64,000 nt of DNA from Paramarasmius palmivorus (Eukaryota > Basidiomycota > Agaricomycetes > Agaricales > Marasmiaceae). Location: contig JAYKXP010000037.1 in assembly GCA_037176845.1 (NCBI GenBank), positions 310,001-374,000 on the forward strand, written 5' to 3'. A program made the translations under genes and the position numbers. This document shows positions 23,471-34,116 of this stretch, in pieces. The notes beneath the pieces are model-generated. The model was not told the DNA's origin and searched no databases. It saw nothing but the letters and a program-made list of their open reading frames with translations. Numbering within the stretch: the stretch's first letter is position 1; every line of letters starts with the position of its first letter.

Positions 23471-25015
23471 ACGTATTTTTTCATTGGGTAGTTCCGGAAT
23501 TCCTCAACGCTAGATAGGGCTGGATGACTGGTCAAGTGGTGTGTTTTCTTACCTGTTTTTCTTCTCCACGTGTGTTGAGTGTACACCAGCGGCAACTTGA
23601 ACACCATTACGAGGCTGTGCGTCGTCTCCGCGCGTTGGCCTCCCAAAAGCTCGACAGTATATAGTCTACTAGCTCCAAGGACCAAATCACGATCTCCGTC
23701 TCAGAGGCTCAGCTACCAATACGCGATTCTAGTCTATATCCTTCAACAAGGGGGAGATGGAGCTGGTACTCGGCGGTGCTGACGAATGGGGTATCTAGCC
23801 TTACTATGCCTCAGCATTCGTTGTCATAACCCAACATTTTGATCTCCAGACCACAGGAGGCTGATGTCTCTTTGTCCTCGGTATGTTATTCAAGAAGGAT
23901 GAGGAGGTAAAAGGAACTGGGTTGCATATGGATACTATGGGAGGTCAGATTCTATAAGTATAGGTGAGCACTTGTCTTATCTAGCACAACATATAGCTCA
24001 CGTCCGTCGTAGAGTACAAGCAATGTACATGACGTATTGATCCTTAAATCGGTGATCTTTCTACCTACATCTCAGACTGGCGCACAACATACCTCACTCG
24101 CTATTCTTGCTCTTACGACGCCACGGCCTGACATGCCGCGGTTTTTTTCTCTTCTCCACGATATACTGGGCTGGATCGGCTCCTCATGGACTAAGAAAGA
24201 GCGATCTGAAGAAGGTGCTTGGGGGCCGTCTCATTCGATAGCTCGACAACAGAGTGAGTAATCTTCTACACAACTCGTGATTCATGCTAAGTATCACAGG
24301 ACCCATGGCAGTACCCCATATCCCACACACCCCAGATGGTGAATCCTTCAAGTTCGAATCAGAAGCCCACTGAATGATCTATGGCGCTACTCTTATCAGC
24401 GCCAGGAATTCATCTGACTGACACCTTATGCCCAAAGAGCGCAAAGAACCCTGTTTTACGGCTTCAACAGCTGCAGTGGCGTTGTCTGACATGGTTCATG
24501 AAGGCTCAGGGATGCTGGAAAGGGTAGTCAAAGATGCAATTAGGTGGAATGAGGCTACCTGTATCGTATGTATTTCAGGAACGCTGTGTTCACTGGTCGG
24601 CTCTGGGCCGTAGTTATCGTCGGCGCCATTTCTCTGACAGACACAGTCCCGAGACGTCGTACACCTACTATAGATTCTGCCCCATCCCGCCCCTCGTCAT
24701 GATTCCTGTACTTGCATGCTATAGCAAAACCTCGCCCTTGATCTACGTTCTCAGTGTAGTTTTTTTCCCTGTTCAGAGCACTGTCCTGGCACGGTTCTTT
24801 GGCGTTGCGGTAATGAAAATCGCAATTTTATTCCATACTGCCTAACAAGGAGAATGCTCGATGACATGTGTAGTATAACGCTCACGACGATCCACATAAC
24901 AATGATGAGAATGGGAGAGCACAGAAGAGAATGAGTGGGTGCTCTCTGCTGGGATAGGATGAGATAGCGACTGGGTGGTCCCTCCCGACTTCGGAAAGAT
25001 GTAGTTTCAATCGCA
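23471..25015. other. Mostly gene-free stretch
   Basis: Apart from the weak small-gene candidate at 24133-24373, I see no gene. Frames are short and unlike any family I know. Confidence 0.4.
24133..24373 (+). CDS. Candidate small hypothetical protein (64 aa)
   Basis: Two exons, 24133-24253 and 24300-24373, join in frame through a GTGAGT..CACAG intron with a GCTAAG branch-like site. The predicted peptide begins MPRFFSLLHDILGWIG and ends in an acidic tail. The short length, the lack of a known family and the decayed surroundings make this a weak call. Confidence 0.28.
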
Positions 25016-25260
25016 CTCTACAACACGGTATTTGGGTTCCAGAACCCTGTTGCGGCGGTCTCTCTGCAAGTTGATGTGCAAACAGCAGGATATATATCGG
25101 GGATCTTGGTTGCTTCACAGAAAGTGGTAGTTTCATACGGATTTTCGACGTCTGTGAATCTGAGCACCATCCTCTCAACAGCTCAGTCTTCCCAAAGGAG
25201 TCTCTGTCGCATAGTATGAGTATAGATGCAAATGGGATGCTCAAATCATCGTACGTGCCC
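25016..25260 (+). pseudogene. Middle fragment of a 19280-type gene
   Basis: At the DNA level this stretch matches the 19280 gene from about 19330 to 19625. Across shifting frames it encodes LWVPEP..GL, then FTESGSFIRIFDVCESE, then PLN. The gene at 19280 has FTDSGGFIRIFNVCESE at the same place. Stops and indels break the frame. It continues in parent order the 5' fragment at 21858. Confidence 0.75.
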
Positions 25261-25334
25261 CTATTCCGTTTCTCGCTCTTCGATTGTTGCTCACAAGCCG
25301 CTCTGTAGATCATCATAGATGCTTAGAAACACGC

Positions 25335-25480
25335 GCAGAATGAAGGCAAATACGACCTCGCAAGCCATGTTGTTTCTGAATCTTTCGAGAGTTTTTCTAC
25401 TGCCTCGGAGGGTAGCAGTCGACCTTTGAACCAAAATCAATGACACTTCGAAGCTTTTCGAAGCTTTGTTCTGATATCCA
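25335..25480 (+). pseudogene. DNAJC3 gene fragment
   Basis: The reading NEGKYDLASHVVSESF corresponds to KEGEYDLASGAVSEYF in exon 1 of the DNAJC3 gene at 2014. DNA similarity continues for about 130 bp (GACCTTTGAACCAAAATCAA against GACCTTCAAAGCAAGATTGA) and ends near the position of the parent's first intron. It is a short stray copy with no start and no later exons. Confidence 0.75.
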
Positions 25481-25666
25481 GAGTCACAACAGTCAGTGAT
25501 ATTAGGAAGATCGTATTATACTAAAATATCCGGACTACAGAGCAAATTACTAGTGAATAAACTTCGCTAGTACTAGATCCTCGAGCTCTTCCAACGCAAG
25601 CTCAACTTCCAGACCACTTGTCTCACCGGCATAGTGAGAGCCCTGGTAAGTAGAGTAGGGCATAAA

Positions 25667-26358
25667 TCAGGCACCGTGTTGAGTAGGGTGGTTTCCGTGG
25701 GTTTCCGTGATAAAGGTAGCAGTGGGGTGAATGTTACGGCGGCGGGGCTGAAAGTTGCCGGTTGCATTGGGCCTCTCTACAACACATCAGGATTAATAGG
25801 TATATAATAACGCTGGTCACGGTGAGTCAGGTTAAAGCTCACCTGAGGGTATGATCACGTCGTTATTTGTGGTGGAAAAATTCCCTCTGTTAATAGTTTC
25901 GAAAGCGTTACCACCAGGCCCCGCTGCCCGACCAGCGCTCGATCTGTTTGGCCCTGGAGCAGGTGCGACTTGGTTTTCGATTTGTGGGGGCGCGTTCAGT
26001 GGCCTTTGGCTCAGATTGAGGTTATTGCCATTGAGTGGGGGTATTCTCGCTTCCTCATCACCGCTGAGCTCCATGTCTTCGTTATTAGGTTCTTGTCTCC
26101 TATAACAGAGGGAGAATCTACGGTAATGTCATAGGTTTCGCTAACAAATCCGTGAAAGCCAGAAACTCACAAATCGAAATTAGCAAGTCGAGGGAAGACA
26201 GCAACTGAAGCCGACACGAGCGTGCCAACAATGCCAAAAACAATGGCCACCGGACTAACGTGTTTTACCCCAGACAGCGTAGCCACAACCGAGAACATTA
26301 CACCAATGACAGCTAGAACTTGAACACGTTGAAAACTTTGATCAGAGGTAGTGGACAT
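25667..26358 (-). CDS. RG..TxNN family, paralog 3, with N-terminal membrane segments
   Basis: Exons 26358-26171, 26099-25843 and 25776-25667 give 184 aa. Residues of about 12-58 are strongly hydrophobic (VLAVIGVMFSVVATL, then a short turn, then IVFGIVGTLVSASVAVF), which fits two membrane helices. A Pro/Asn-rich linker follows, and then the family motif TINRGNFSTTNND. After the TGA at 25667 the same frame stays open to a stop at 25550 and reads GLEVELALEELEDLVL, a helix-like sequence. The gene may therefore have been shortened recently. No other member of the family here has membrane segments. Confidence 0.62.
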
Positions 26359-26359
26359 A

Positions 26360-26980
26360 GGAGCGGGTCTGAGGGAATGGACAACTTGAAGGGTTTGAAT
26401 CCGGAACTCTTTCGAAGAAAGGCTAACTTTATATATGTGGTGTCCACATTAGTCAGTTAAACAGCTATTCTGAACGATCTTGAACGATTTGCCAGATGTG
26501 CCCAAAAACCAGAGGGTGATGCTTACTTGGGTTGAAACAAAACCCCTGGGCGCTAACAGGCCTAAGTAAGGACTTTTCAACATCTCCGGATCTTATCGAC
26601 AAAATTTTTCTTGGATCTTCCGAATCCGAAACTTGATTCAAATTGACATCTTACCCCGCGTCACGAGGTCTTTCCCCCGCACATCCCTATTCTATGACCC
26701 TGAATGGATGATTTGGAATCCATAGCTTTGTAAAGGCTAAAGCTTCCTTCCATACACGTACTGCACCGCAATACCATCTGTTGCGTCGTACTATACCTTT
26801 ATGAGCGTCACTATGATAACACCGCCTCTCCCTGCAACCAGACCTCTTCCGCCTTCAGGCTTATCACGGAGGCTAAATACACGGGAGTAAATGATCTCAT
26901 TGTCGAATCGGAACACTTTCTCCACTCAATTTACGATTTCTTCATGTGCACGTAGAGACTCGTCAAAATATGGAGCCCCA
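26360..26980. other. Gene-free stretch upstream of paralog 3
   Basis: No gene is seen. A TATATA at about 26431 on this strand could lie in the promoter of the minus-strand gene ending at 25667. Confidence 0.4.
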
Positions 26981-26992
26981 CATATTCTGCCG

Positions 26993-27540
26993 AGGCCAGG
27001 GACGATTGGTCCAACTCGGGAGATCCCGAAAGCGAGATAACGCTGTGATAACGGATGACGACGTCATCGTTATTTCCAAATATAGTTCATTCCAAGTCCC
27101 ATCCCGCAACCTTTGCGCTGTGAAAGGCTCTAAATCACATATTGTGGTATACATGCGAGCAAAGCGAGCACGCGGGGTCCGAGGAAGGAAGGGGCGTACG
27201 AAGAAAACGTGAAAGAACGGGAAAAAGAACGAAAAAAGAACGAAAAAACCTTGTAATTTGGTAGTAATTGGGTAATGATCCCAAGATAGCCTCGGAAACT
27301 CAGAGAAGCGCACTCGAGCTCCCTAGTGAGGATGCGGGGGGGCGATAAAAATGAGATAAGGAATAAACGACGGAAGAAATGGGAAAAGAAATGGGAAAAA
27401 CAAGAAAAAAGGGAGGTAACGGAGGCGAAGCGCCCGTCTAGCAAGTCCTAGCGCCCTGGGCGCTAGGACGTCATATCTCCGTTATCAGTTTTTCGGGCGA
27501 GCTCGGGATCTCCCGAGTTGGACCAATCCTCTGTACCCAG
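26993..27540. mobile_element. Non-autonomous inverted-repeat element (MITE-like), 548 bp
   Basis: The ends carry GATTGGTCCAACTCGGGAGA.. at 27004 and its reverse complement ending at 27529. At least 26 bp of the arms are identical, and looser similarity extends over about 70 bp (GATAACGGA, GACGTC). The element is flanked on both sides by the same 10 bp in direct orientation, TATTCTGCCG at 26983-26992 and 27541-27550, which fits a target-site duplication. It has no transposase-sized frame. Duplications of 9-10 bp with long terminal repeats are typical of Mutator-like elements. That assignment is inference. Confidence 0.78.
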
Positions 27541-27550
27541 TATTCTGCCG

Positions 27551-28960
27551 GTGGGAACAAAATGATGACGATTTTGGACGGTCCGTGGATTGAAGCCTAC
27601 ATGGACAGAAATTCTTGTGTGTTCCCCAGCCTCATCTTGATTGCCGTGTACTCTGACTTCTGACAGTACAGCTACCCTCGAGGGTGCTTTAAATCTTCTC
27701 GTCACCTTGAAGTTCGAAGATCCGACACGCTCAATTCTCGAATAAGTAGTGCCCTAGAATCTAAAGGGATGCAACATCGCCTTCACCGCTCTTCTTTTCT
27801 TCGGACGTTCAGCGCTCAGCTTCCGGTAATGAAAATGGGTCTTTCTGTCCACCCAGCGCTAGCACCGCCGCATCCTGAAATCCGGAAAAAGACATGTTGC
27901 TGGGATTCGGCCTACATATCCGCTGATGATGAATCAAAGCATACGGGCAGGGTGTCACTTCGAACACATCAATACATACCAGTGGTATGTATTGAACATT
28001 AGAGCGTTTTCGCGACCGCTTTTCTGCCACCTTTCGAAGTCGGCCAAAAGCCAGCCGAATAGGCTTTTGAGAGGTTGTTGCGTTATTCTAGCGGAAGGAT
28101 TTGCTGTTATCAATGCTGTGGTGAAGATGCTCTATCCCAAATCGTACAAAGTGGTGTCTCACTCATTTGCTCTACAGCTTTATCTCAATGCAGCATGCTT
28201 CAGCCTCAAGATTCTGTCACGGTTCGTGTCTTGCACGCTTGAACGTTGAGCATCAAAATGTGGTCACGATAGTATACATCGAACATACCGTTGATGTTTT
28301 TTTTTGGATTATGCGTTTACAGCTAGTCAGACATCAACGTTTCAACAGCTTCATGGGCGGTATTGCCCGGCGCTTGCCCTTCGCCCAGGTTGAATGTTGA
28401 ACATTGATGAGTCGATTCAAAGTTTCAGGTCACCGTTGTGACAGCCACTCATGGATACTACGCTTTTCGAATCAACGTGTTTTTCCGCTATTCACTAGCC
28501 CCTTCATTGCAGGACCTTCAGGCTTCAAGTGTTGGCAGTATTCAGATTTTCGAGTCAGAACCGACATCCTCCGATGCTTTTTACACCTCTCCCTCAATAG
28601 TGGACAGGCCCAAAGACAAGTTCGAGTTCAACAGCTTTTGTACCAAGTTTGGATCTACTTCCTCGCCGGAACCTCTGACAGCGGTTTCTCAGGCAGTCAA
28701 CGGTAAGTCCTCCTGATGCCTGTACGTTGACGAGCGCCGCTAGTACCCGAAGTTGTTGCAGTGGGACGACCTTCGTCTTATTTTGTCTTCATCATCTCTC
28801 GGCTCTCACGTTCACAGCTATCCATTATGGAAACTGGTTCAAAACAGTGACGAGAGAAAGATATAGATATAAAGGCAGTAAGTTGTTGTCCACTGCATAC
28901 CATACTTTCGATCCTCAAGTTCTGCATATCTGTTCATATTCACACTTCATAGTAAATAAT
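27551..28960. other. Gene-free stretch
   Basis: Several overlapping frames of 70-110 codons occur (for example 27926-28249 and 28438-28716), but none has a motif, splice pattern or clear codon bias. I see no gene that I can support. Confidence 0.4.
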
Positions 28961-28965
28961 CACAA

Positions 28966-29898
28966 ATGTCGACCACGCCCTCAGACGTTTCTCCTGCTCG
29001 GGATACTTCTACCCAAGCTTCCGTGGACTCGACTCCAGAGTCTGCGAGTGTTCCAGGGATCCCTGGCACAGCTGCCTCCACCAGTGGTCAAGACACTCGA
29101 GTTCCTTCGCAAGCAGAAGCATCTGGCCTTTCAAACACAATCCCTGGGTCTGATCGAGTCCCTCGTCCCGCAGGCGTCCCTGCTCAGGTTCCTGCAGCGA
29201 ACGTTGGTAAGCTACATATTACACTCCAACCTGAGTTTACGGCTGAACCGTTCATCCATAGCCAATCCAACTTACCAAACTGAGCAACGTAGCGATTTTA
29301 CGGAGACGCTCAACTACAGTCGTGTCTATGGTGGTGAGATGTCTCTCTATTCCTGTTCTTGATCATGTTATCGACATTTAAGTCTGCTAGAAAATGGCAT
29401 CATGACAGAGATTCCGCTCGGAGGCGACGAAGTCACAAGGTTCCGCACCGAAACTCGGGGCGAGTACTCTACCACTAGCAACAATTGTGACTTGATTATG
29501 AAGGGCGGTGAGTTTTTCCGACGGGTTTACTGAGAAACCAACTGATCCTTTTTGTGGTGCAGGATGTGTTCCCCAGGGAGGATCTCAGCCCCAGCTCACC
29601 GGCCTTTCTTTCTCTAGTGTCAACTATGGGGATGGCGCCCTCACAAATAACGCTTCTGTTCTCCCTAGTATGTGCTCCTTGACACTGTCATACTTCTATG
29701 AACTTAAATATAAACGTCAAGCGTCGTACATTGAAGAGCACATGAGGCGCATTATGGCTGGTACGTTGATTACCTGTCAAATTTATCACCTAGTTTTATT
29801 CAACTGTTCATCGACATATAGTGCGAGCAAACCCAGCTACTAATGCTAATGCGGAGACCCCGGAATCGATGATGCAGCAGGAGCCGTCTCTGCGTTAA
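28966..29898 (+). CDS. RG..TxNN family, paralog 4
   Basis: Exons 28966-29206, 29262-29333, 29391-29507, 29563-29667, 29722-29760 and 29822-29898 join in one frame to 216 aa. The N-terminal third is Ser/Thr/Pro-rich and looks disordered. The core matches paralog 2 position by position (VYGENGIMTE against IYDKNGVKTE, TETRGEYSTTSNN against TENRGIFAVTNNG, GDGALTNNASVLP against ASGALTNNGSALP), with matching intron phases. The two units of about 20 residues are kept. The tail is Asn/Glu/Gln-rich. The function is unknown. Confidence 0.75.
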
Positions 29899-29899
29899 C

Positions 29900-30585
29900 G
29901 AGATCCCGGATTGACGAATCATCTATCTGATATGTATTTCCGCTGCCAAGGTTGTTGTACTCCACGTACGAATTAATATGAAGGAGCAGTTTTGACTGCC
30001 ACGAAACCCATCACCATTGACATGGTAAAGTAACTTTGGGCAAAATGGACAAAGAATGGTATTCTTGAAGATGGCGTATAAGTTATAACAAGTTGGTGAC
30101 AACAGGTATAGCAACTCGAAGTACCTAGCGAAGACCGCACACCAAGTCGCCCGAAACCCCTAAACTGCACTTTTCGGTTGCGGCTCTTGATGAAAGTAAG
30201 GCTCAAACACTACGGTCGATATTGAGTTGATAGTAAAGGTCGGCAAAGGGCATCGATGCAACTTTGATAGTCGGAAGACATCGTTAAGATAGGGCTTCGC
30301 CACCTCGATTTCTCTAAGCCATTACATTAGATTTGCTTAAATTGCGGGCAAAAGGAAGGAAACGTACCAGTACGGCATCGGGATCAGTGCAAACAAAGCT
30401 TAGGGCCCTTGTAAAGCCAACGACGGGAAATATAATCATTGTGGGACAGACCGTCTGGAGGACGGCGATCCTGTACCTAGCAAGGTTAGCATGTAATATA
30501 CGAGGATGTAGTCTTCACCAAACGTACCCAGCTCTCAAAGCAGCACTGCTGCCCCGAGCCCCACGCCCTCGTTTAAGCGTTTCGG
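29900..30585. other. Gene-free stretch
   Basis: No gene is supported. Short frames occur on both strands. Confidence 0.4.
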
Positions 30586-30589
30586 CGCG

Positions 30590-31255
30590 GCCTTGGAAAA
30601 AGAGGCACTAAAATCAGGATCTTCATGTGAACCAAACATCGTGGACGGTACCCATGTGGATTGCTTGAAGACGTATAGGTAAGTCTGGTTGATTCTCTCC
30701 TGCGAGTGAGGTATTGTGAGTACAGGTCAACGATGACATGGACAGAATACAGGACGCACCAAGCTCTCGAAAACTGTCTAGCAATACCCATACACCTGGT
30801 CCATGGCCATAGATCTCTTATCCCTTCGTTTAACCACATAAAGGCAAAGGCTTTCCTCGGATTCATCCTCGTACGTGACGGACCTGCTACAATGACGACA
30901 GCAGCTTCTTGGGAATCATCTCAGGGTTAAGTGGTGGAAGCCCTCCTCGTTGAGGGGTCAGAGCGTCGGTGAAAACCTATGAGATATTAGCACATGGAGT
31001 GTTTATGACAGTCGTAACCTCAAGACTCACCATATCGCGTCTTCGCACTCCCTTTGTTCACGCTCCATTGTCTATCAGTAAAGATAACTAAAGCACCCAA
31101 CGTGAGCTTACCTTCAATTTATGTTTTTTTTTTCTAATTTGAGGCCAAGAACATCCCTTCAGAGACTTGGAAAGGTCGATGAATCTGATGGTGGTTGCGG
31201 AAAGAGCGCGGTCCACGTGCATCTAGATCCCTTTCAACGCAACCATGTCCTCTTC
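30590..31255. repeat. Repeat B, copy 2
   Basis: This is a direct copy of 21940-22645. It differs by an inserted stretch near 31100-31140 that includes a T-run. Both copies lie close to members of the RG..TxNN family and to Zn2Cys6-gene debris. Confidence 0.8.
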
Positions 31256-31687
31256 TCTGGACCTCAAACGCGTTATGCTGCGAAGCAAGATGAATCCTTC
31301 AAACCAAGTGCACGCTTCCCTTGTATTAGGACGTTTCCAGTACAGCAGCCGCATCGATACGACGTGAATCAGGAGTGTGTAGAATCTAACCTTCGTGTTT
31401 ACACTGAAACTGAAACGTTCCTTAGACCAACTATCTTTTGTATTCAATGACGCCGAGTAGCTCAACTCGTCCTCGATTACTCCTTTTCTTGAGGATAGAA
31501 GCTCCTGTTTACCGACGCTGTTGTTTTCACGACCGAGGACTTTTGTTCGCCATGGGATTCTAAATTCCTCGTCTTGTGCATCTTGTGCTACAGAGAAAAT
31601 ATATATATCGAACCCTATGGACTATCTCTCTCCTCTTCGACATCCCGAAGAATCCCATAATCCACCTGCGACCCCCTCAAAAATTAA

Positions 31688-33604
31688 ATGTCCACCTCCA
31701 TTCGATCGCAGAGCGCCAACGCTAAACATCCATCTCCTATCTCGACGACAACCACAACGCCATGGATTCATCGCTCAGCTTCTTTATCTCGTAATCGACG
31801 AGCACCCAACGTATACTTTATCGCGCACTACAGAACGCCATGCTATTCACAGAGCATGGTTAGCTTACCTAGGAGTGGATCGGAGAAGAGGCGCTCAAAA
31901 TCCAAGACTTTTGGAGTGGGAGCGGCAGTGTCGGATGTAAAACCAAGCGAGACACGGCGCAGCTCCAGAGATAAAAACTGCCAGCGAGCTGGAAAAGTGG
32001 CTCCTGATTCTTATTCCTATCTTCATTCTTCTCCCTCTCCTTATATTGGTACGTCCCTTTACCTTCAGAGCTTCATGATAATGACACTCTTCCCAGGTTC
32101 ACTCAGCACCTCTCACATCCTAGAAATGTCTTCAAACACCTCAGGTGTATCTGGAGTACGCCCCTCCTCCTCTCCGACCACCTCCTATGCATCCTTCTTC
32201 GACTCACCCATCTGGCTGCAACCCACACCTCCACACCTCACCTTACCTGAATACATCCCTCCGAAGAATGAGATGCCCGAAAATCATCAACCCAAACGCT
32301 CTCGCAGCAGCACCAACATCTTTCTACGTCCCGGCTCCACCGGAAGTATGATTTTCGTCACTGCCAGTGAAAATTTAAAGGGGCTAGCTAGAAGGAGGAG
32401 TCTAAACCTTCCTCGACGGAATAGCTTCACATTCACACAACACACGCTACGCGTCGGTCCAGGAAAGGATAAGTCACCTGCACCGTCATTCATGACCGCT
32501 GCATCAAGGTCCAAGCTCTCGTTGGCGCCCAGCGAGGCGACGACTCGCGCTACCACTACCGCTTCTGCGACAACGACTTCAATCATTATCGATGAAGGTG
32601 ACGCCGCTTCTACATCCACATCTATTCCTCCGCCTCCGCCTCAGACTCCTCAGGTCCCTCAGGTTCAGGAGCTCATGGACAGTTGGGGCGGGTTTGGCGA
32701 TTTCGCACTCGACATGCCGAGTTACACCGAACCTTCCCCTGCCAGCTCTTCAGATCTCCTATCCGGATTGGAGGTCGTAGTCAAACAGGTCAAGGAGCTC
32801 GAAAAGGTCGAAGAAGAGGAAGAATCCAATTCGCCTCTACCTCGACCCCTATCTCTATCCCTAAAACGCAAGTCGGGGTTCGATGATGTGGTGGAGTACA
32901 TTGATGGAGAGTTGCGAAGGATTGAGACTCGAAATGTCGATTCGGACGTTCGATCTAGGTTACGCGCCTCGAGGTCGTCAGGCTCTCATGTGTCCTCGGT
33001 CTCGACAGGTTCGGGGTCAGGCGAGTCGTGTTCGTGTGAGGAGGCAGAGGTATCGGTAGTCGTTGCGGTGCCTTGTGTACCCCCGAGGTCACCATTGAGA
33101 GCCGTACCGATCACTCAGGATGCGGTTGCTTCTCAAGTGGCTGTTGTGCAACAGGCTCCTTCTGCAGATACACCATACGTTCCTGCCTTCACGCCTGGAT
33201 CTGGACTTGCGCTCACACCTACCATTACACATACAGCCTCAGCTCCTCTTACTCGCGTGGCAACGCCTTCTACGATTATACAATCCACCGCCGGACCTAC
33301 TCATATCCCCACTGTCGCCACCGGCTACGGCGTCAAACGTCTTTCGATGAAGAGACCCAGCACAGCTGGTGGTCACGAACGCTCTGGTGTCACGAGGAGG
33401 TTCAGTACTGTCCCTATGAGGAACGTACAATTTAGGTCGAGTACGACTGGGGTGAATCTTACTCCCCCTGAGACGGAGGCGACTGTTACACCTGCCCCGG
33501 CGGCCGGTGGACATAAATGGAAAGCGTTGTTGAGTAAGATCAAGAAAATTGGGTTCTTGGGATGGCGGGGGAAGAAGAATAAAGGTTCGAATGTAGTGGT
33601 GTAG
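31688..33604 (+). CDS. Ser/Thr-rich hypothetical protein (622 aa)
   Basis: The frame is open from 31688 to 33604. A 48-nt GTACGT..CCCAG stretch at 32049-32096 is a likely in-frame intron, which leaves 622 aa. The protein is rich in Ser, Thr, Pro and Arg, with several Arg/Lys-x-x-Ser sites, poly-Thr and poly-Pro tracts, and an acidic stretch (EKVEEEEESN). It ends with a basic segment (WKALLSKIKKIGFLGWRGKK) that could contact membranes or nucleic acid. No catalytic domain is seen. This composition fits a disordered regulatory or scaffold protein, but I do not recognise the family. Confidence 0.72.
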   Translation: MSTSIRSQSANAKHPSPISTTTTTPWIHRSASLSRNRRAPNVYFIAHYRTPCYSQSMVSLPRSGSEKRRSKSKTFGVGAAVSDVKPSETRRSSRDKNCQRAGKVAPDSYSYLHSSPSPYIGTSLYLQSFMIMTLFPGSLSTSHILEMSSNTSGVSGVRPSSSPTTSYASFFDSPIWLQPTPPHLTLPEYIPPKNEMPENHQPKRSRSSTNIFLRPGSTGSMIFVTASENLKGLARRRSLNLPRRNSFTFTQHTLRVGPGKDKSPAPSFMTAASRSKLSLAPSEATTRATTTASATTTSIIIDEGDAASTSTSIPPPPPQTPQVPQVQELMDSWGGFGDFALDMPSYTEPSPASSSDLLSGLEVVVKQVKELEKVEEEEESNSPLPRPLSLSLKRKSGFDDVVEYIDGELRRIETRNVDSDVRSRLRASRSSGSHVSSVSTGSGSGESCSCEEAEVSVVVAVPCVPPRSPLRAVPITQDAVASQVAVVQQAPSADTPYVPAFTPGSGLALTPTITHTASAPLTRVATPSTIIQSTAGPTHIPTVATGYGVKRLSMKRPSTAGGHERSGVTRRFSTVPMRNVQFRSSTTGVNLTPPETEATVTPAPAAGGHKWKALLSKIKKIGFLGWRGKKNKGSNVVV

Positions 33605-34116
33605 ATGATCCTCATTTTTAGCTTGCTTGCTTTGTATACTTCACGTTCTTGTCCTCCTGATTCGATTCTGTATCGTTTATCTTTGTATGTGACTGTAGTT
33701 GGCGCTCGCGAATATAGCTGTTGACAAAAAGTACAAGCAACCGGCCGACTTGAAGGCAGTGGTACAATGAAGTGGCTTGATCGTAGTGCGCGTAACGTAT
33801 ATCTCGGCCAAGCATGCGACCATTGCTTTGTCCCTTTTTCCCTTTTTTAGATAATCTCCAACGATGTACATTGTCAAAGCGTTATCATTGATCTTTGTCG
33901 AGTCACTTGCAGCTTGAACATTGCAGATTTTGGGTATCATGGCAGTACATGCAGTGGATGCTTTGACCATCTTGCATGATGTATTGTAGCTCGAAGCATG
34001 TGGAAATGCCACAACTAGCAGGAAATATATACTGTAGCGAACTGGTGAAGGATTCTACATCTCGTTTGCTTTCTTTGCGCCTCTTATTCAACACTCTTCT
34101 CATTCTAATCTCGAAA

